From: Aeromicrobium sp. Root495 | Lineage (GTDB): Bacteria; Actinomycetota; Actinomycetes; Propionibacteriales; Nocardioidaceae | DNA length: 64,000 nt | Assembly: GCF_001426755.1 (NCBI RefSeq) | Contig: NZ_LMFJ01000001.1 | Location: forward strand, 1,500,929-1,564,928 | Reading direction: 5' to 3' | In this document: positions 47,531-56,726 of the stretch, one piece after another | Layout of the letters: each line of letters starts with the position of its first letter | How positions within the stretch are numbered: position 1 is the stretch's first letter | The notes under the pieces: model-generated | What the model was told of the DNA's origin: nothing | Seen by the model: only the letters and a program-made list of their open reading frames with translations | The model's database searches: none | Position numbers and translations under genes: made by a program

Positions 47531-47710
47531 TCAGGCGTCCTGACGCTTCTGCTTGTCCTGCCTGAGCATGACGAGCCACACCACGATGAGCGCCGCCGCG
47601 GCCACGAGACGCAGCACGCCCCAGGGCCCGCCGTCCGGGCCGAAGGCGTCCATGCCCATGAAGCCGAGCCACAGCACGAACAGGAGGTCGCGGACCCAGC
47701 GCAGGCTCAT
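47531..47710 (-). CDS. Small two-helix membrane protein
   Basis: A 59-residue protein: RDLLFVLWLGFMGMDAF and VLRLVAAAALIVVWLVML form two hydrophobic helices, ending in a charged RQDKQKRQDA tail. In-frame ATGs exist at 47719 and further up. I prefer 47710 because TAGGAT lies 7 nt before it. It resembles the following gene in layout (two helices, WWL/VW motif, basic QEK/QDK tail), so the two may be paralogues. Function unknown. Confidence 0.6.
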   Translation of the reverse strand: MSLRWVRDLLFVLWLGFMGMDAFGPDGGPWGVLRLVAAAALIVVWLVMLRQDKQKRQDA

Positions 47711-47717
47711 GTCCGCC

Positions 47718-47723
47718 ATCCTA
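47718..47723 (-). promoter_or_regulatory. Putative -10 element of the small membrane protein gene (TAGGAT)
   Basis: TAGGAT on the minus strand, 7 nt before the ATG at 47710. It decides the start codon. Confidence 0.45.
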
Positions 47724-47813
47724 GGCGGCGACCTGCCTGCCCGAGATGTCACGCCTCAGCCACGACGTCGCTGCGGTCCTCGAGCCGAGCCAGTCCTGAC
47801 GCGGAAACCCACC

Positions 47814-48068
47814 TCAGACCTTCCAGCCTCGCTGTCTGAGACGAGCCAGGCCAGCCAGGCGCTCCGCCTCAGCCACGTCCCTGGCCTGGTCGCGACGGGC
47901 ATTCTCCTGTCGCTTCTCCTGCGCCAGCAGCAGGAGCCAGACGACCGTGAACAGCAGGAAGGCGGCCGAGCGCAGGCTCCACCAGTCTCCGTCGCGCTGG
48001 ACCACCGAGAGCACTGCCATCGCGAGCCAGACGGCGAAGGCGACGGCGAGGGCTCGTCGAAGGTCCAT
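47814..48068 (-). CDS. Small two-helix membrane protein with charged tail
   Basis: An 84-residue protein with helices LRRALAVAFAVWLAMAVLSVV and LRSAAFLLFTVVWLLLLAQ, then a 40-residue charged helical tail (EKRQENARRDQARDVAEAERL). TAGGAT lies 6 nt before the ATG. Possible paralogue of the gene at 47531. Function unknown. Confidence 0.62.
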   Translation of the reverse strand: MDLRRALAVAFAVWLAMAVLSVVQRDGDWWSLRSAAFLLFTVVWLLLLAQEKRQENARRDQARDVAEAERLAGLARLRQRGWKV

Positions 48069-48074
48069 GCGGAG

Positions 48075-48080
48075 ATCCTA
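48075..48080 (-). promoter_or_regulatory. Putative -10 element of the 84-residue membrane protein gene (TAGGAT)
   Basis: TAGGAT on the minus strand, 6 nt before the ATG at 48068. Confidence 0.45.
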
Positions 48081-48088
48081 GAGGCGCA

Positions 48089-48436
48089 TCAGGCCGGCGT
48101 CCGCAGAACCTTCTCCATGGCCTTGCCCCTGGCCAGCTCGTCGACGAGCTTGTCGAGGTAGCGGATCTTCTGCATGAGCGGGTCCTCGACGTCCTCCACC
48201 CGGACCCCGCAGACGACGCCCGTGATGAGCGCGACGTCGGGGTTCAGGTCGGCGTCGTCGAAGAAGTCGATGAAGGTGGTGTCGGCGTCGAGGTGGGCCT
48301 GGAGCGCCTTGTCGTCGAATCCCGTGAGCCAGGCGATGACCTCGCGGAGCTCGGCCTGGGTGCGTCCCTTCTTCTCGACCTTGGTCACGTAGTGCGGGTA
48401 CACCGACGAGAAGGGGGTCGTGAAGATCCTGTGCAC
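48089..48436 (-). CDS. DUF2200 family protein
   Basis: A 115-residue protein: [60 protein letters not shown] and [15 protein letters not shown]. It matches DUF2200 over its full length; function unknown. The GTG start has TAGGAT 6 nt upstream, and the TAG of that hexamer is also the stop codon of the neighbouring reductase gene. Confidence 0.85.
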   Translation of the reverse strand: MHRIFTTPFSSVYPHYVTKVEKKGRTQAELREVIAWLTGFDDKALQAHLDADTTFIDFFDDADLNPDVALITGVVCGVRVEDVEDPLMQKIRYLDKLVDELARGKAMEKVLRTPA

Positions 48437-48442
48437 GACGCG

Positions 48443-48448
48443 ATCCTA
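48443..48448 (-). promoter_or_regulatory. Putative -10 element of the DUF2200 gene (TAGGAT), overlapping a stop codon
   Basis: TAGGAT on the minus strand, 6 nt before the GTG at 48436. Its first three bases (48446-48448) are the TAG stop of the upstream dihydrofolate-reductase-like gene. Confidence 0.5.
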
Positions 48449-49048
48449 GGACGGGTAGGTGACGCGGTAGCGGACGTGGGTGGCGCGGGGCGAGTGGTCC
48501 ACCTCGACCGGCTCGAGGACCGGCGCTCCGACGCCCTCGAAGATCCGCTCGCCGCTGCCCAGCAGCACCGGGGCCACGTCGAGCACCAGCTCGTCGAGCA
48601 CCCGCGCCTGCAACGCCTGGCGGACTGCTGACGCGCCACCCGCCACGTCGATGGGGAGATCCCCCGCCACGGCGCGGGCCTGCTCCAGCGCTGCGTCGAA
48701 ACCGTCGACGAAGTAGAACGTGGTCCCGCCGTCCATCTCGATGGGGTCGTGGGCGTGATGGGTGAGGACGAACACGGGCGCGTGGTACGGCGGCTCGTCG
48801 CCCCACCAGCCACGCCACTCGCGGTCCCACTCCCCTCGCACGGGCCCAAACATGTTGCGCCCCATGATGTAGGCGCCGCGCGGGCCGAGCAGCCGGTCCA
48901 CCCAGGGCTGGTCCACGTCGAGCACGTCGCCGATGTGCCAGCGGTGCACCGAGTGCCCATGCAGCCCGAGCGGGTTCTCCTCGCTCTGGTCGGGTCCGGC
49001 GACGAAGCCGTCGAGCGAGATGGACATGTGGCTGGTGACGAGCGACAT
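48446..49048 (-). CDS. Dihydrofolate reductase family protein (RibD C-terminal-like)
   Basis: A 200-residue NADPH-dependent reductase-like protein: MSISLDGFVAGPDQSEENPLG, AYIMGRNMFGPVRGEW, VFVLTHHAHDPIEMDGGTTFYFVDG, VAGGASAVRQAL and LDELVLDVAPVLLGSGERIF. These match the RibD_C/DHFR-like family of unknown substrate that is common in actinobacteria. The ATG at 49048 is supported by TAGCCT 7 nt upstream; a second ATG seven codons in is the alternative. Confidence 0.85.
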   Translation of the reverse strand: MSLVTSHMSISLDGFVAGPDQSEENPLGLHGHSVHRWHIGDVLDVDQPWVDRLLGPRGAYIMGRNMFGPVRGEWDREWRGWWGDEPPYHAPVFVLTHHAHDPIEMDGGTTFYFVDGFDAALEQARAVAGDLPIDVAGGASAVRQALQARVLDELVLDVAPVLLGSGERIFEGVGAPVLEPVEVDHSPRATHVRYRVTYPS

Positions 49049-49055
49049 GATCGTC

Positions 49056-49061
49056 AGGCTA
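49056..49061 (-). promoter_or_regulatory. Putative -10 element of the DHFR-family gene (TAGCCT)
   Basis: TAGCCT on the minus strand, 7 nt before the ATG at 49048. Confidence 0.45.
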
Positions 49062-49086
49062 CTGCGGGCAGCCGCCCGGGAGCCGG

Positions 49087-51141
49087 TTACGCGTCGATGC
49101 GGTCGGCGTCGAGCTCGTACGCGCTCTGCACGATGAACTCCTTGCGGGGAGCGACCTCGTTGCCCATGAGGAGCTCGAAGACCGCGCTCGTGCGCTCGGC
49201 GTCGTCGACCGTGAGGCGGCGCAGGGTGCGGTGGCGCGGGTCCATGGTGGTCTCGGCCAGCTGGTCGGCATCCATCTCGCCCAAGCCCTTGTAGCGCTGC
49301 ACGGGATCCTTCCAGCGGACGTTGCGGCGCTTGAGGTCGGCCAGCGTGCGCTGGAGCTCGGCGTCGGAGTACGTGTAGACGTACTTGTCCTGCCCCTTCT
49401 TGGGGTTCACGAGCTCGATGCGATGCAGCGGCGGCACGGCGGAGAAGACGCGACCTGCCTCCACGAGCGGACCCATGTAGCGGTGGAACAGCGTGGCCAG
49501 CAGACAGCGGATGTGGGCGCCGTCGGAGTCGGCGTCGGCCATGAAGATGATGCGGCCGTAGCGGGCGGCGTCGATGTCGAAGGTGCGGCCCGAGCCGGCT
49601 CCCACCACCTGGATGATCGAGGAGCACTCGGCGTTCTTCAGCATGTCGCTGATGCTGGCCTTCTGGACGTTCAGGATCTTTCCGCGGATGGGCAGCAGCG
49701 CCTGGAACTCCGAGTCACGTGCCGACTTGGCGGTTCCGAGGGCGGAGTCGCCCTCCACGATGAACAGCTCGCTGCGCTCGACGTCGTTGGAGCGGCAGTC
49801 GGCCAGCTTGGCCGGCAGCGCGCTGGACTCCAGCGCGTTCTTGCGGCGCTGCGTGTCGCGCTGCTGACGCGCGGTGAGCCGCGTGCGTGAGGCGTCGGCG
49901 ACCTTCTGCAGGACGATCTTGGCCTTGGCCTTCTGAGCCGCCTTGGTGGAGGTGAGGAACGCCGTGAGCTCGCGCGAGACCACCTGGTTGACGATGCGCG
50001 CGACCGGCGGCGTGCCCAGGACCTCCTTGGTCTGACCCTCGAACTGCGGCTCGGCCAGACGAACGGTGACGACCGCCGTGAGTCCCTCGAGGACGTCGTC
50101 CTTGATGACGTCGGCATCGCTGGCCTTGAGCGTGCGCGTGGCGCGAAGCGCGTCGTTGAACGTCTTGGTGAGCCCCCGCTCGAAGCCGTTGACGTGGGTG
50201 CCGCCCTTGGGCGTTGCGATGATGTTGACGAAGGAACGCACCGTGGGCTCGTAGCCGGTGCCCCACCGCACCGAGATGTCGACGCCGAGGTCGCGCTCGA
50301 CCTCCTGCGGGCTCATGTGGCCCTTCTCGTCGAGCACGGGGACGGTCTCGGTGAAGCTGCCGCTGCCCTGCAGTCGCAGGACCTCGGTGACGGCCTCGTC
50401 GGGCGCCAGGAACTCACAGAACTCGCCGATGCCGCCGTCGTGGCGGAACGACTCCTCGTGCGGCTCCTCGCCCCGCTCGTCGCGGATGACGATCTCGAGG
50501 CCAGGCACCAGGAACGAGGTCTGGCGCGCCCGGTTGACGAGGTCGCCGTACGAGAACGCGGCCTCCTTGATGAAGATCTGGGGGTCGGCCCAGTAGCGGA
50601 CCCGGGTGCCGCTGACACCCTTCTTGGCGCGGCCGACCTTGTGCAGGGTGTTGTCGCTCGTGAAGGAGTCGCGGGGGCCGTCGCCGTCGAAGACACCCGG
50701 CTCACCGCGGCGGAACGACATGGCCCAGGACCCGCCGTCCTTCTCCACCTGGACGTCGAGCCGCTCGGACAGCGCGTTGACCACGGAGGCACCGACACCG
50801 TGCAGGCCGCCCGTGGCGGCGTAGGAGCCGCCGCCGAACTTGCCGCCGGCGTGCAGCTTGGTGAAGACGACCTCCACGCCCGAGAGCCCTGTCTTCTTCT
50901 CCTTGTCCACCGGGATGCCGCGACCGTCGTCGAAGACCTCCACGGAGCCGTCGGCGTGGAGCACGACCTTGATGTGCTGGCAGAAGCCGCCGAGAGCCTC
51001 GTCGACCGCGTTGTCGATGATCTCCCAGAGGCAGTGCATCAGACCGCGGGTGTCGGTGGACCCGATGTACATGCCCGGACGCTTGCGGACGGCCTCGAGA
51101 CCCTCGAGGACCAGCAGGTCACGGGCGTCGTACGTGCTCAC
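49087..51141 (-). CDS. parE: DNA topoisomerase IV subunit B (ParE-like; GyrB family)
   Basis: A 684-residue ATPase subunit. GHKL domain: RKRPGMYIGSTD, EIIDNAVDEALGG, DDGRGIPVD, and GGLHGVGASVVNALSE. The transducer has KGGTHVNGFE. The TOPRIM domain contains IVEGDSALGTAKSAR and the Mg-binding DADSDGAHIRCLL. The C-terminus has RYKGLGEMDADQLAETTMDP. It should pair with ParC (41071-43524) to decatenate chromosomes. GTG start with a GGAGGAG site and a leader of about 35 nt behind a TAGGCT element, unlike the many leaderless genes nearby. Confidence 0.95.
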   Translation of the reverse strand: MSTYDARDLLVLEGLEAVRKRPGMYIGSTDTRGLMHCLWEIIDNAVDEALGGFCQHIKVVLHADGSVEVFDDGRGIPVDKEKKTGLSGVEVVFTKLHAGGKFGGGSYAATGGLHGVGASVVNALSERLDVQVEKDGGSWAMSFRRGEPGVFDGDGPRDSFTSDNTLHKVGRAKKGVSGTRVRYWADPQIFIKEAAFSYGDLVNRARQTSFLVPGLEIVIRDERGEEPHEESFRHDGGIGEFCEFLAPDEAVTEVLRLQGSGSFTETVPVLDEKGHMSPQEVERDLGVDISVRWGTGYEPTVRSFVNIIATPKGGTHVNGFERGLTKTFNDALRATRTLKASDADVIKDDVLEGLTAVVTVRLAEPQFEGQTKEVLGTPPVARIVNQVVSRELTAFLTSTKAAQKAKAKIVLQKVADASRTRLTARQQRDTQRRKNALESSALPAKLADCRSNDVERSELFIVEGDSALGTAKSARDSEFQALLPIRGKILNVQKASISDMLKNAECSSIIQVVGAGSGRTFDIDAARYGRIIFMADADSDGAHIRCLLATLFHRYMGPLVEAGRVFSAVPPLHRIELVNPKKGQDKYVYTYSDAELQRTLADLKRRNVRWKDPVQRYKGLGEMDADQLAETTMDPRHRTLRRLTVDDAERTSAVFELLMGNEVAPRKEFIVQSAYELDADRIDA

Positions 51142-51357
51142 GGGGTGTGCTCCTCCAGGGGGTCAGGACTGCATCCCCAGCCTATCCGCGAGGCCCCCGG
51201 TGTCCGACGTGACACGCACGTCGGCAGCGCGCCTCCCGCGTGGACTTGGGACGGAGGGGTATCTATGTCCTATGTCACCTTCATGGGCGAGGAATAGCGC
51301 CTCGTGAAATGATGTTGATTCCGACGTCAACGCCTGCGTAGGGGAAAGAGGTACACC
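51142..51357. other. Divergent intergenic region between parE and the DUF7455 gene
   Basis: 216 bp with no convincing coding content. It holds the TAGGCT -10 candidate of parE (51179-51184, minus) and a tandem 7-bp direct repeat CTATGTC-CTATGTC at 51263-51276 in an AT-richer patch that probably lies in the plus-strand promoter. No -35/-10 pair could be fixed with confidence. Confidence 0.5.
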
Positions 51358-51585
51358 GTGTCAGCAGTAGCTGAACTGCCCGGTCTGAATGCAACTGATC
51401 GTTGCGACCGTTGCGGCGCCCAGGCGTACGTCCGCGTCGAGCTCGCCAATGGTGCCGAGCTCATGTTCTGCGCGCACCACGCGCGCGAGCACGAGGACAA
51501 GCTCCGTGAGGTCGCCGTCACGATCCAGGACGAGACCAACCGTCTCGCCGGCAAGCCCGCCGGCGCTGTCGCCGAAGACATCTAG
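51358..51585 (+). CDS. DUF7455 small zinc-ribbon-like protein
   Basis: A 75-residue protein: LNATDRCDRCGAQAYVRVEL (CxxC), then LMFCAHHAREHEDKL (CxxH), which together look like a small zinc site. This family is conserved near sigA and parE in actinobacteria; function unknown. The start is a GTG behind a GGGGAAAGAGG purine-rich stretch. A strong hairpin follows. Confidence 0.82.
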   Translation: MSAVAELPGLNATDRCDRCGAQAYVRVELANGAELMFCAHHAREHEDKLREVAVTIQDETNRLAGKPAGAVAEDI

Positions 51586-51624
51586 AGACCTGAAGGACTC
51601 GGCACGCTCCCGAGTCCACAGCAA

Positions 51625-51661
51625 CGAGAAGGGCCCCGTCCGGTGGACGGGGCCCTTCTCG
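51625..51661. terminator. Bidirectional terminator between the DUF7455 and PLD genes
   Basis: A perfect 17-bp stem (CGAGAAGGGCCCCGTCC, 51625-51641, with 51645-51661) and a 3-nt loop (GGT), placed between convergent stops. TGTCTCGTG follows on the plus strand and TTGCTG on the minus strand. Confidence 0.88.
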
Positions 51662-51680
51662 TGTCTCGTGCTCCCTCAGG

Positions 51681-53276
51681 TCAGTACGCGACCTGGTGGA
51701 ACTCGTAGGACTTGTTGATCGCCTTCCAGTGCTGCAGGTACTGCTCGAAGACGTCGGGGTCGGTGGACTCCGTGGTGATCTCGTCGCTGACGACGAGGTT
51801 GGAGCCCGTCAGGGCGGCGGAACCGGCCTGGACGATGCGGACGCGGGCGCCCGAGGACGGCCACTTGCCACCGGTGGGGAGGCGCTCCTCCGGGTTGTAC
51901 CGGTTGGGCTTGAGCCGTGCGTCGATGAGCATCGTCTTGTCGTGGGGCTTGGCCCAGGCGAGCGGGACGCGGACGTTGGCGTTGCGCAGCTCGTCCATGA
52001 TCGGCTTGCAGATGCGCAGGTACTGCTGGCAGTGCGCGATGCGGTTGACCTTGAGCTCGTCGCGGTAGGCGATGGCCTCGACGCGGCACCCCTTGTTGGC
52101 CAGCTCGACGAGCTTCTCCGCCACACCGATGCGGCGGTACTTGAAGCGGTTGTGCTGGACGTAGATGCGGCAGCGGTCGTCGGGGATGACGCGGTTGAGC
52201 ATCTGCATGACCGGGTCCCGGCCGTTGGCAGGCGTCGCGAAGATGGGCGTCAGGTAGTACGTGACGTTGGCCAGGTTGGAGTAGAACATGCCGTAGCCGG
52301 CGGCGCGGGCCGTGTAGCCGGCCTTCTGAGCCGTCGAGGTGGAGATGCCGTAGCGCGTGGCCGAGGCCCGCGCCTTGATGTAGCTCAGGTAGTTGTTCCG
52401 GACGTTGCGCTCGGCCCACAGGTCCTTCCAGTGGTCGCTGAACTGGTTCCACAGCTTGAGGTCGTTGTAGACCGTCCAGCCGTTGTTCCAGGTGTGCTCG
52501 GCGCTCGGACCACCGAGGTTGGCCGAACCGGTCCAGATGGCCCCACGCGTGGGCTTGCCGTTGCGGTCGTAGGTGTTGCTGACCATGAGGATCTTGGAGT
52601 GCACGACGGCGCCGCTGATGTTGGACAGGCAGGCCGAGCTACGACCCTTGGCGCAGATCTTGAAGCGGGCGTTCTTGTAGCGGCCCAGCGACTTGGCCAG
52701 CGCACGCGACTCGGTGCTCTGGGCGAACTTGCCGTGGATGACGCGGACGTTCACGCCGTACTTGGCGGCCTTGACGAGCTCACGGCCCACGCGGCGCGAG
52801 TCCTCCATGCGCGAGATCGTGAGGTAGACCCAACGCGCCTTGCGCGTGGACGAAGGCAGGATCTTGCCGGTGATCTGCGAGCGGTAGCTGCCGCGGATGA
52901 GACGCTCGAGGTCGTCGAGCTGGGAGTAGTCGCTGTTGGCCGACGTCGACATGGACCGCACGGGGCGCGAGAAGTTGGTCTCGACCGTCACGGGGTAGGC
53001 CGACCCGTAGGGAGGCGTCCTGGACGCCTCGACCTTCGGCTCGATGGACTGGGGCAACGTCGAGGACTCGTCGCCGTCGGCTGCAGCAGAGGCCGAGGCC
53101 GAGGCGGAGGGAGAAGCCGAGGCAACCGGTTCAGCCGTGTCGGCCGCGGTGGTCGGGCTCAGCGAGCCGACTCCGAGAACGACGGCGACCAGGAGGATCC
53201 CCACCCCGACGGCGCGCAGGGCGCGCCTAGAACCACCGAGAATTTGCACAGGCCTGCTCTTCCACATGGACGGCAC
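51681..53276 (-). CDS. Secreted phospholipase D-like protein
   Basis: A 531-residue exported protein: signal peptide (RRALRAVGVGILLVAVVLGVG, cleavage near TTAAD), then a Ser/Ala low-complexity linker (SASPSASASASAAA). Two PLD domains follow. The second HKD is intact (HDKTMLID, His445), but the first reads HSKILMVS (His226), with Ser where Asp is usual; GSANLG follows. PLD enzymes cleave phosphodiesters, and the substrate here is unknown. The GTG start has TAGACT 9 nt upstream; an ATG three codons in is the alternative. Confidence 0.85.
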   Translation of the reverse strand: MPSMWKSRPVQILGGSRRALRAVGVGILLVAVVLGVGSLSPTTAADTAEPVASASPSASASASAAADGDESSTLPQSIEPKVEASRTPPYGSAYPVTVETNFSRPVRSMSTSANSDYSQLDDLERLIRGSYRSQITGKILPSSTRKARWVYLTISRMEDSRRVGRELVKAAKYGVNVRVIHGKFAQSTESRALAKSLGRYKNARFKICAKGRSSACLSNISGAVVHSKILMVSNTYDRNGKPTRGAIWTGSANLGGPSAEHTWNNGWTVYNDLKLWNQFSDHWKDLWAERNVRNNYLSYIKARASATRYGISTSTAQKAGYTARAAGYGMFYSNLANVTYYLTPIFATPANGRDPVMQMLNRVIPDDRCRIYVQHNRFKYRRIGVAEKLVELANKGCRVEAIAYRDELKVNRIAHCQQYLRICKPIMDELRNANVRVPLAWAKPHDKTMLIDARLKPNRYNPEERLPTGGKWPSSGARVRIVQAGSAALTGSNLVVSDEITTESTDPDVFEQYLQHWKAINKSYEFHQVAY

Positions 53277-53401
53277 GATCGCGACAGTCTAACCCAGTCG
53301 CCTTGCCGCCAAGGCCCACCGCCGACCCGAGCACCCGTTTCCCGGCCTTCGCGGCCTCGGGTCCGCTCCCCCGTCGACGCACGGGCGGCGGGTGGACGAC
53401 G

Positions 53402-53440
53402 CAGGGCGGGCCGCCCCGATGCTCGGGGCGGCCCGTCCTG
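53402..53440 (-). terminator. Terminator hairpin of sigA
   Basis: An 18-bp stem with one G-U pair (53402-53419 with 53423-53440) and a 3-nt loop (TGC), located 18 bp past the sigA stop. No U-run follows on the minus strand, as is common in high-GC genomes. Confidence 0.8.
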
Positions 53441-53457
53441 GGTACGGCGTGCTGGTC

Positions 53458-55083
<1,626 letters not shown>

Positions 55084-55214
55084 GTCGACACCTCTTCGGT
55101 CGGGTTAAGGGCGCAACAAACACCCCTGTGGTCAACCTCTGGGTGCAAGTCTGCCACGCCTTCGCAAGCGGGCGCGCGCAGGCCCGCCGTGCAGCGCGTC
55201 AGGAGCGAGAGCAC

Positions 55215-56690
55215 TCAGTCCAGCGGCCAGGTGTGCACCGGCTGGTTCTCGTGCATCAGAGCCTCGTACGCCCGGGTGACCTCACGCAGCGCGTCGGGGC
55301 GCTCCAGACCGGCTGCCAGGCGTCGGTCCATCTGCGCGATGAGCCAGGTGGAGCCGTTCTGTCCGCGGAGGCACCGCTGCTCGATGACACCGAGCAGCCG
55401 GGCAGCGACGTCGTCGTCGACCCCCATCTGGTCCAGGCCGGCGTGAGCGAGGGGCAGGAGGTGACGCAGCACGAGCTCGCGGACCGGGACCTCGCCGACG
55501 CCGGGCCAGAACTGCTCGGCCTCGATGCCCGCTCGGGCCGCCTGGTGGAAGTTCTCCTCGGCTGCGCGGAACGACAGCTGCGACCACACCGGGCGCTCGC
55601 TGGAGGCCAGGACCGCTGTGAGCCCGTAGAACAGGGCAGCGTTGGCCAGGGTGTCGACGACCGTCGGGCCGGCGGGGAGCAGCCTGTTCTCGATGCGCAG
55701 GTGGGGGCGTCCGTCGGAGACGTCGTAGATGGGCCGGTTCCAGCGGTAGACCGTCCCGTTGTGGAGCCGCAGCTCCTGGAGCGCCGGGACACGTCCGGCC
55801 TCGAGCTCCACCAGCGGGTCCTCGTCGTCGACGATGGGAAGGAGGGCGGGGAAGTAGCGGACGTTCTCCTCGAACAGGTCGAAGACCGAGGTGATCCAAC
55901 GTTCCCCGAAGAACACCCGAGGCCGGACGCCCTGGGTCTTGAGCTCCTCGCTGCGGGTGTCGGTGGCCTGCTCGAAGAGCGGGATCCGCGTCTCGTGCCA
56001 GAGCTGGCGACCCAGGAGGAACGGCGAGTTGGCTCCCAGGGCGACCTGCACCCCGGCGATGGCCTGCGCTGCGTTCCACGACGAGGCGAAGTCCTCGGGC
56101 TGGACCTGCAGGTGGAGCTGCGTGCTGGTGCACGCGGCTTCCGGGATGATGGTGTCGGCCGTGGTCTCGAGCCGGTCGACACCGTCGATGATGATCTGGA
56201 TGTCCTCGCCCCGAGCGGCGAGGATCTGCTCCGAGAGCAGGTGGTAGCGGGGATTGGCCGAGATGACGTCGCGGCCGAAGTGCCGGTCCTGGAGCGTCGG
56301 CAGGATGCCGATCATGAGCAGGTGGGCATCGAGCGCGCCGGCCTTGGCCTGGGCCTCGTTGAGGTCCTCGCGCAGTGCCGTCTCCATGGTGACCAGGCCC
56401 TGACCGGCGGCCGGCGACGGCGGGACGTTGATCTCGATGTTGAAGAGCCCGAGCTCGGTCTGGAAGTCGTCGTCGGCGATGGCCGCGAGCACCTCGGCGT
56501 TCTTGAGAGCCGGATCGCCCTGGGCGTTCGCGAGGTTGAACTCGATCTCGATGCCGACGTGGGGCACCTCCACGGAGAAGTCCCGCTCCCCCAGCATCCG
56601 CGCGAACACGTCGAGACAGCGACGTACCTTGGCGCGGTAACGCGTCCGGTCCTCGCGGGTGAAGACCCGGTCGTCGACCTCCTGACCCAT
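55215..56690 (-). CDS. Glutamate-cysteine ligase family protein (GCS2)
   Basis: A 491-residue ATP-dependent carboxylate-amine ligase-like protein: VPHVGIEIEFNLANAQGDP near the N-terminus, ELGLFNIEINVPPSPAAGQG, ACTSTQLHLQVQPEDFASSWNAAQAIAG and HLRIENRLLPAGPTVVDTLANAA. It matches proteins called glutamate-cysteine ligase in Nocardioidaceae, but no glutathione synthetase or ergothioneine gene is nearby, so the true acceptor amine is uncertain. TAGGCT lies 6 nt before the ATG. Confidence 0.78.
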   Translation of the reverse strand: MGQEVDDRVFTREDRTRYRAKVRRCLDVFARMLGERDFSVEVPHVGIEIEFNLANAQGDPALKNAEVLAAIADDDFQTELGLFNIEINVPPSPAAGQGLVTMETALREDLNEAQAKAGALDAHLLMIGILPTLQDRHFGRDVISANPRYHLLSEQILAARGEDIQIIIDGVDRLETTADTIIPEAACTSTQLHLQVQPEDFASSWNAAQAIAGVQVALGANSPFLLGRQLWHETRIPLFEQATDTRSEELKTQGVRPRVFFGERWITSVFDLFEENVRYFPALLPIVDDEDPLVELEAGRVPALQELRLHNGTVYRWNRPIYDVSDGRPHLRIENRLLPAGPTVVDTLANAALFYGLTAVLASSERPVWSQLSFRAAEENFHQAARAGIEAEQFWPGVGEVPVRELVLRHLLPLAHAGLDQMGVDDDVAARLLGVIEQRCLRGQNGSTWLIAQMDRRLAAGLERPDALREVTRAYEALMHENQPVHTWPLD

Positions 56691-56696
56691 GCCGAC

Positions 56697-56702
56697 AGCC
56701 TA
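56697..56702 (-). promoter_or_regulatory. Putative -10 element of the glutamate-cysteine ligase family gene (TAGGCT)
   Basis: TAGGCT on the minus strand, 6 nt before the ATG at 56690. Confidence 0.5.
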
Positions 56703-56726
56703 GGACCACAACGGGGCCCGCGACAC

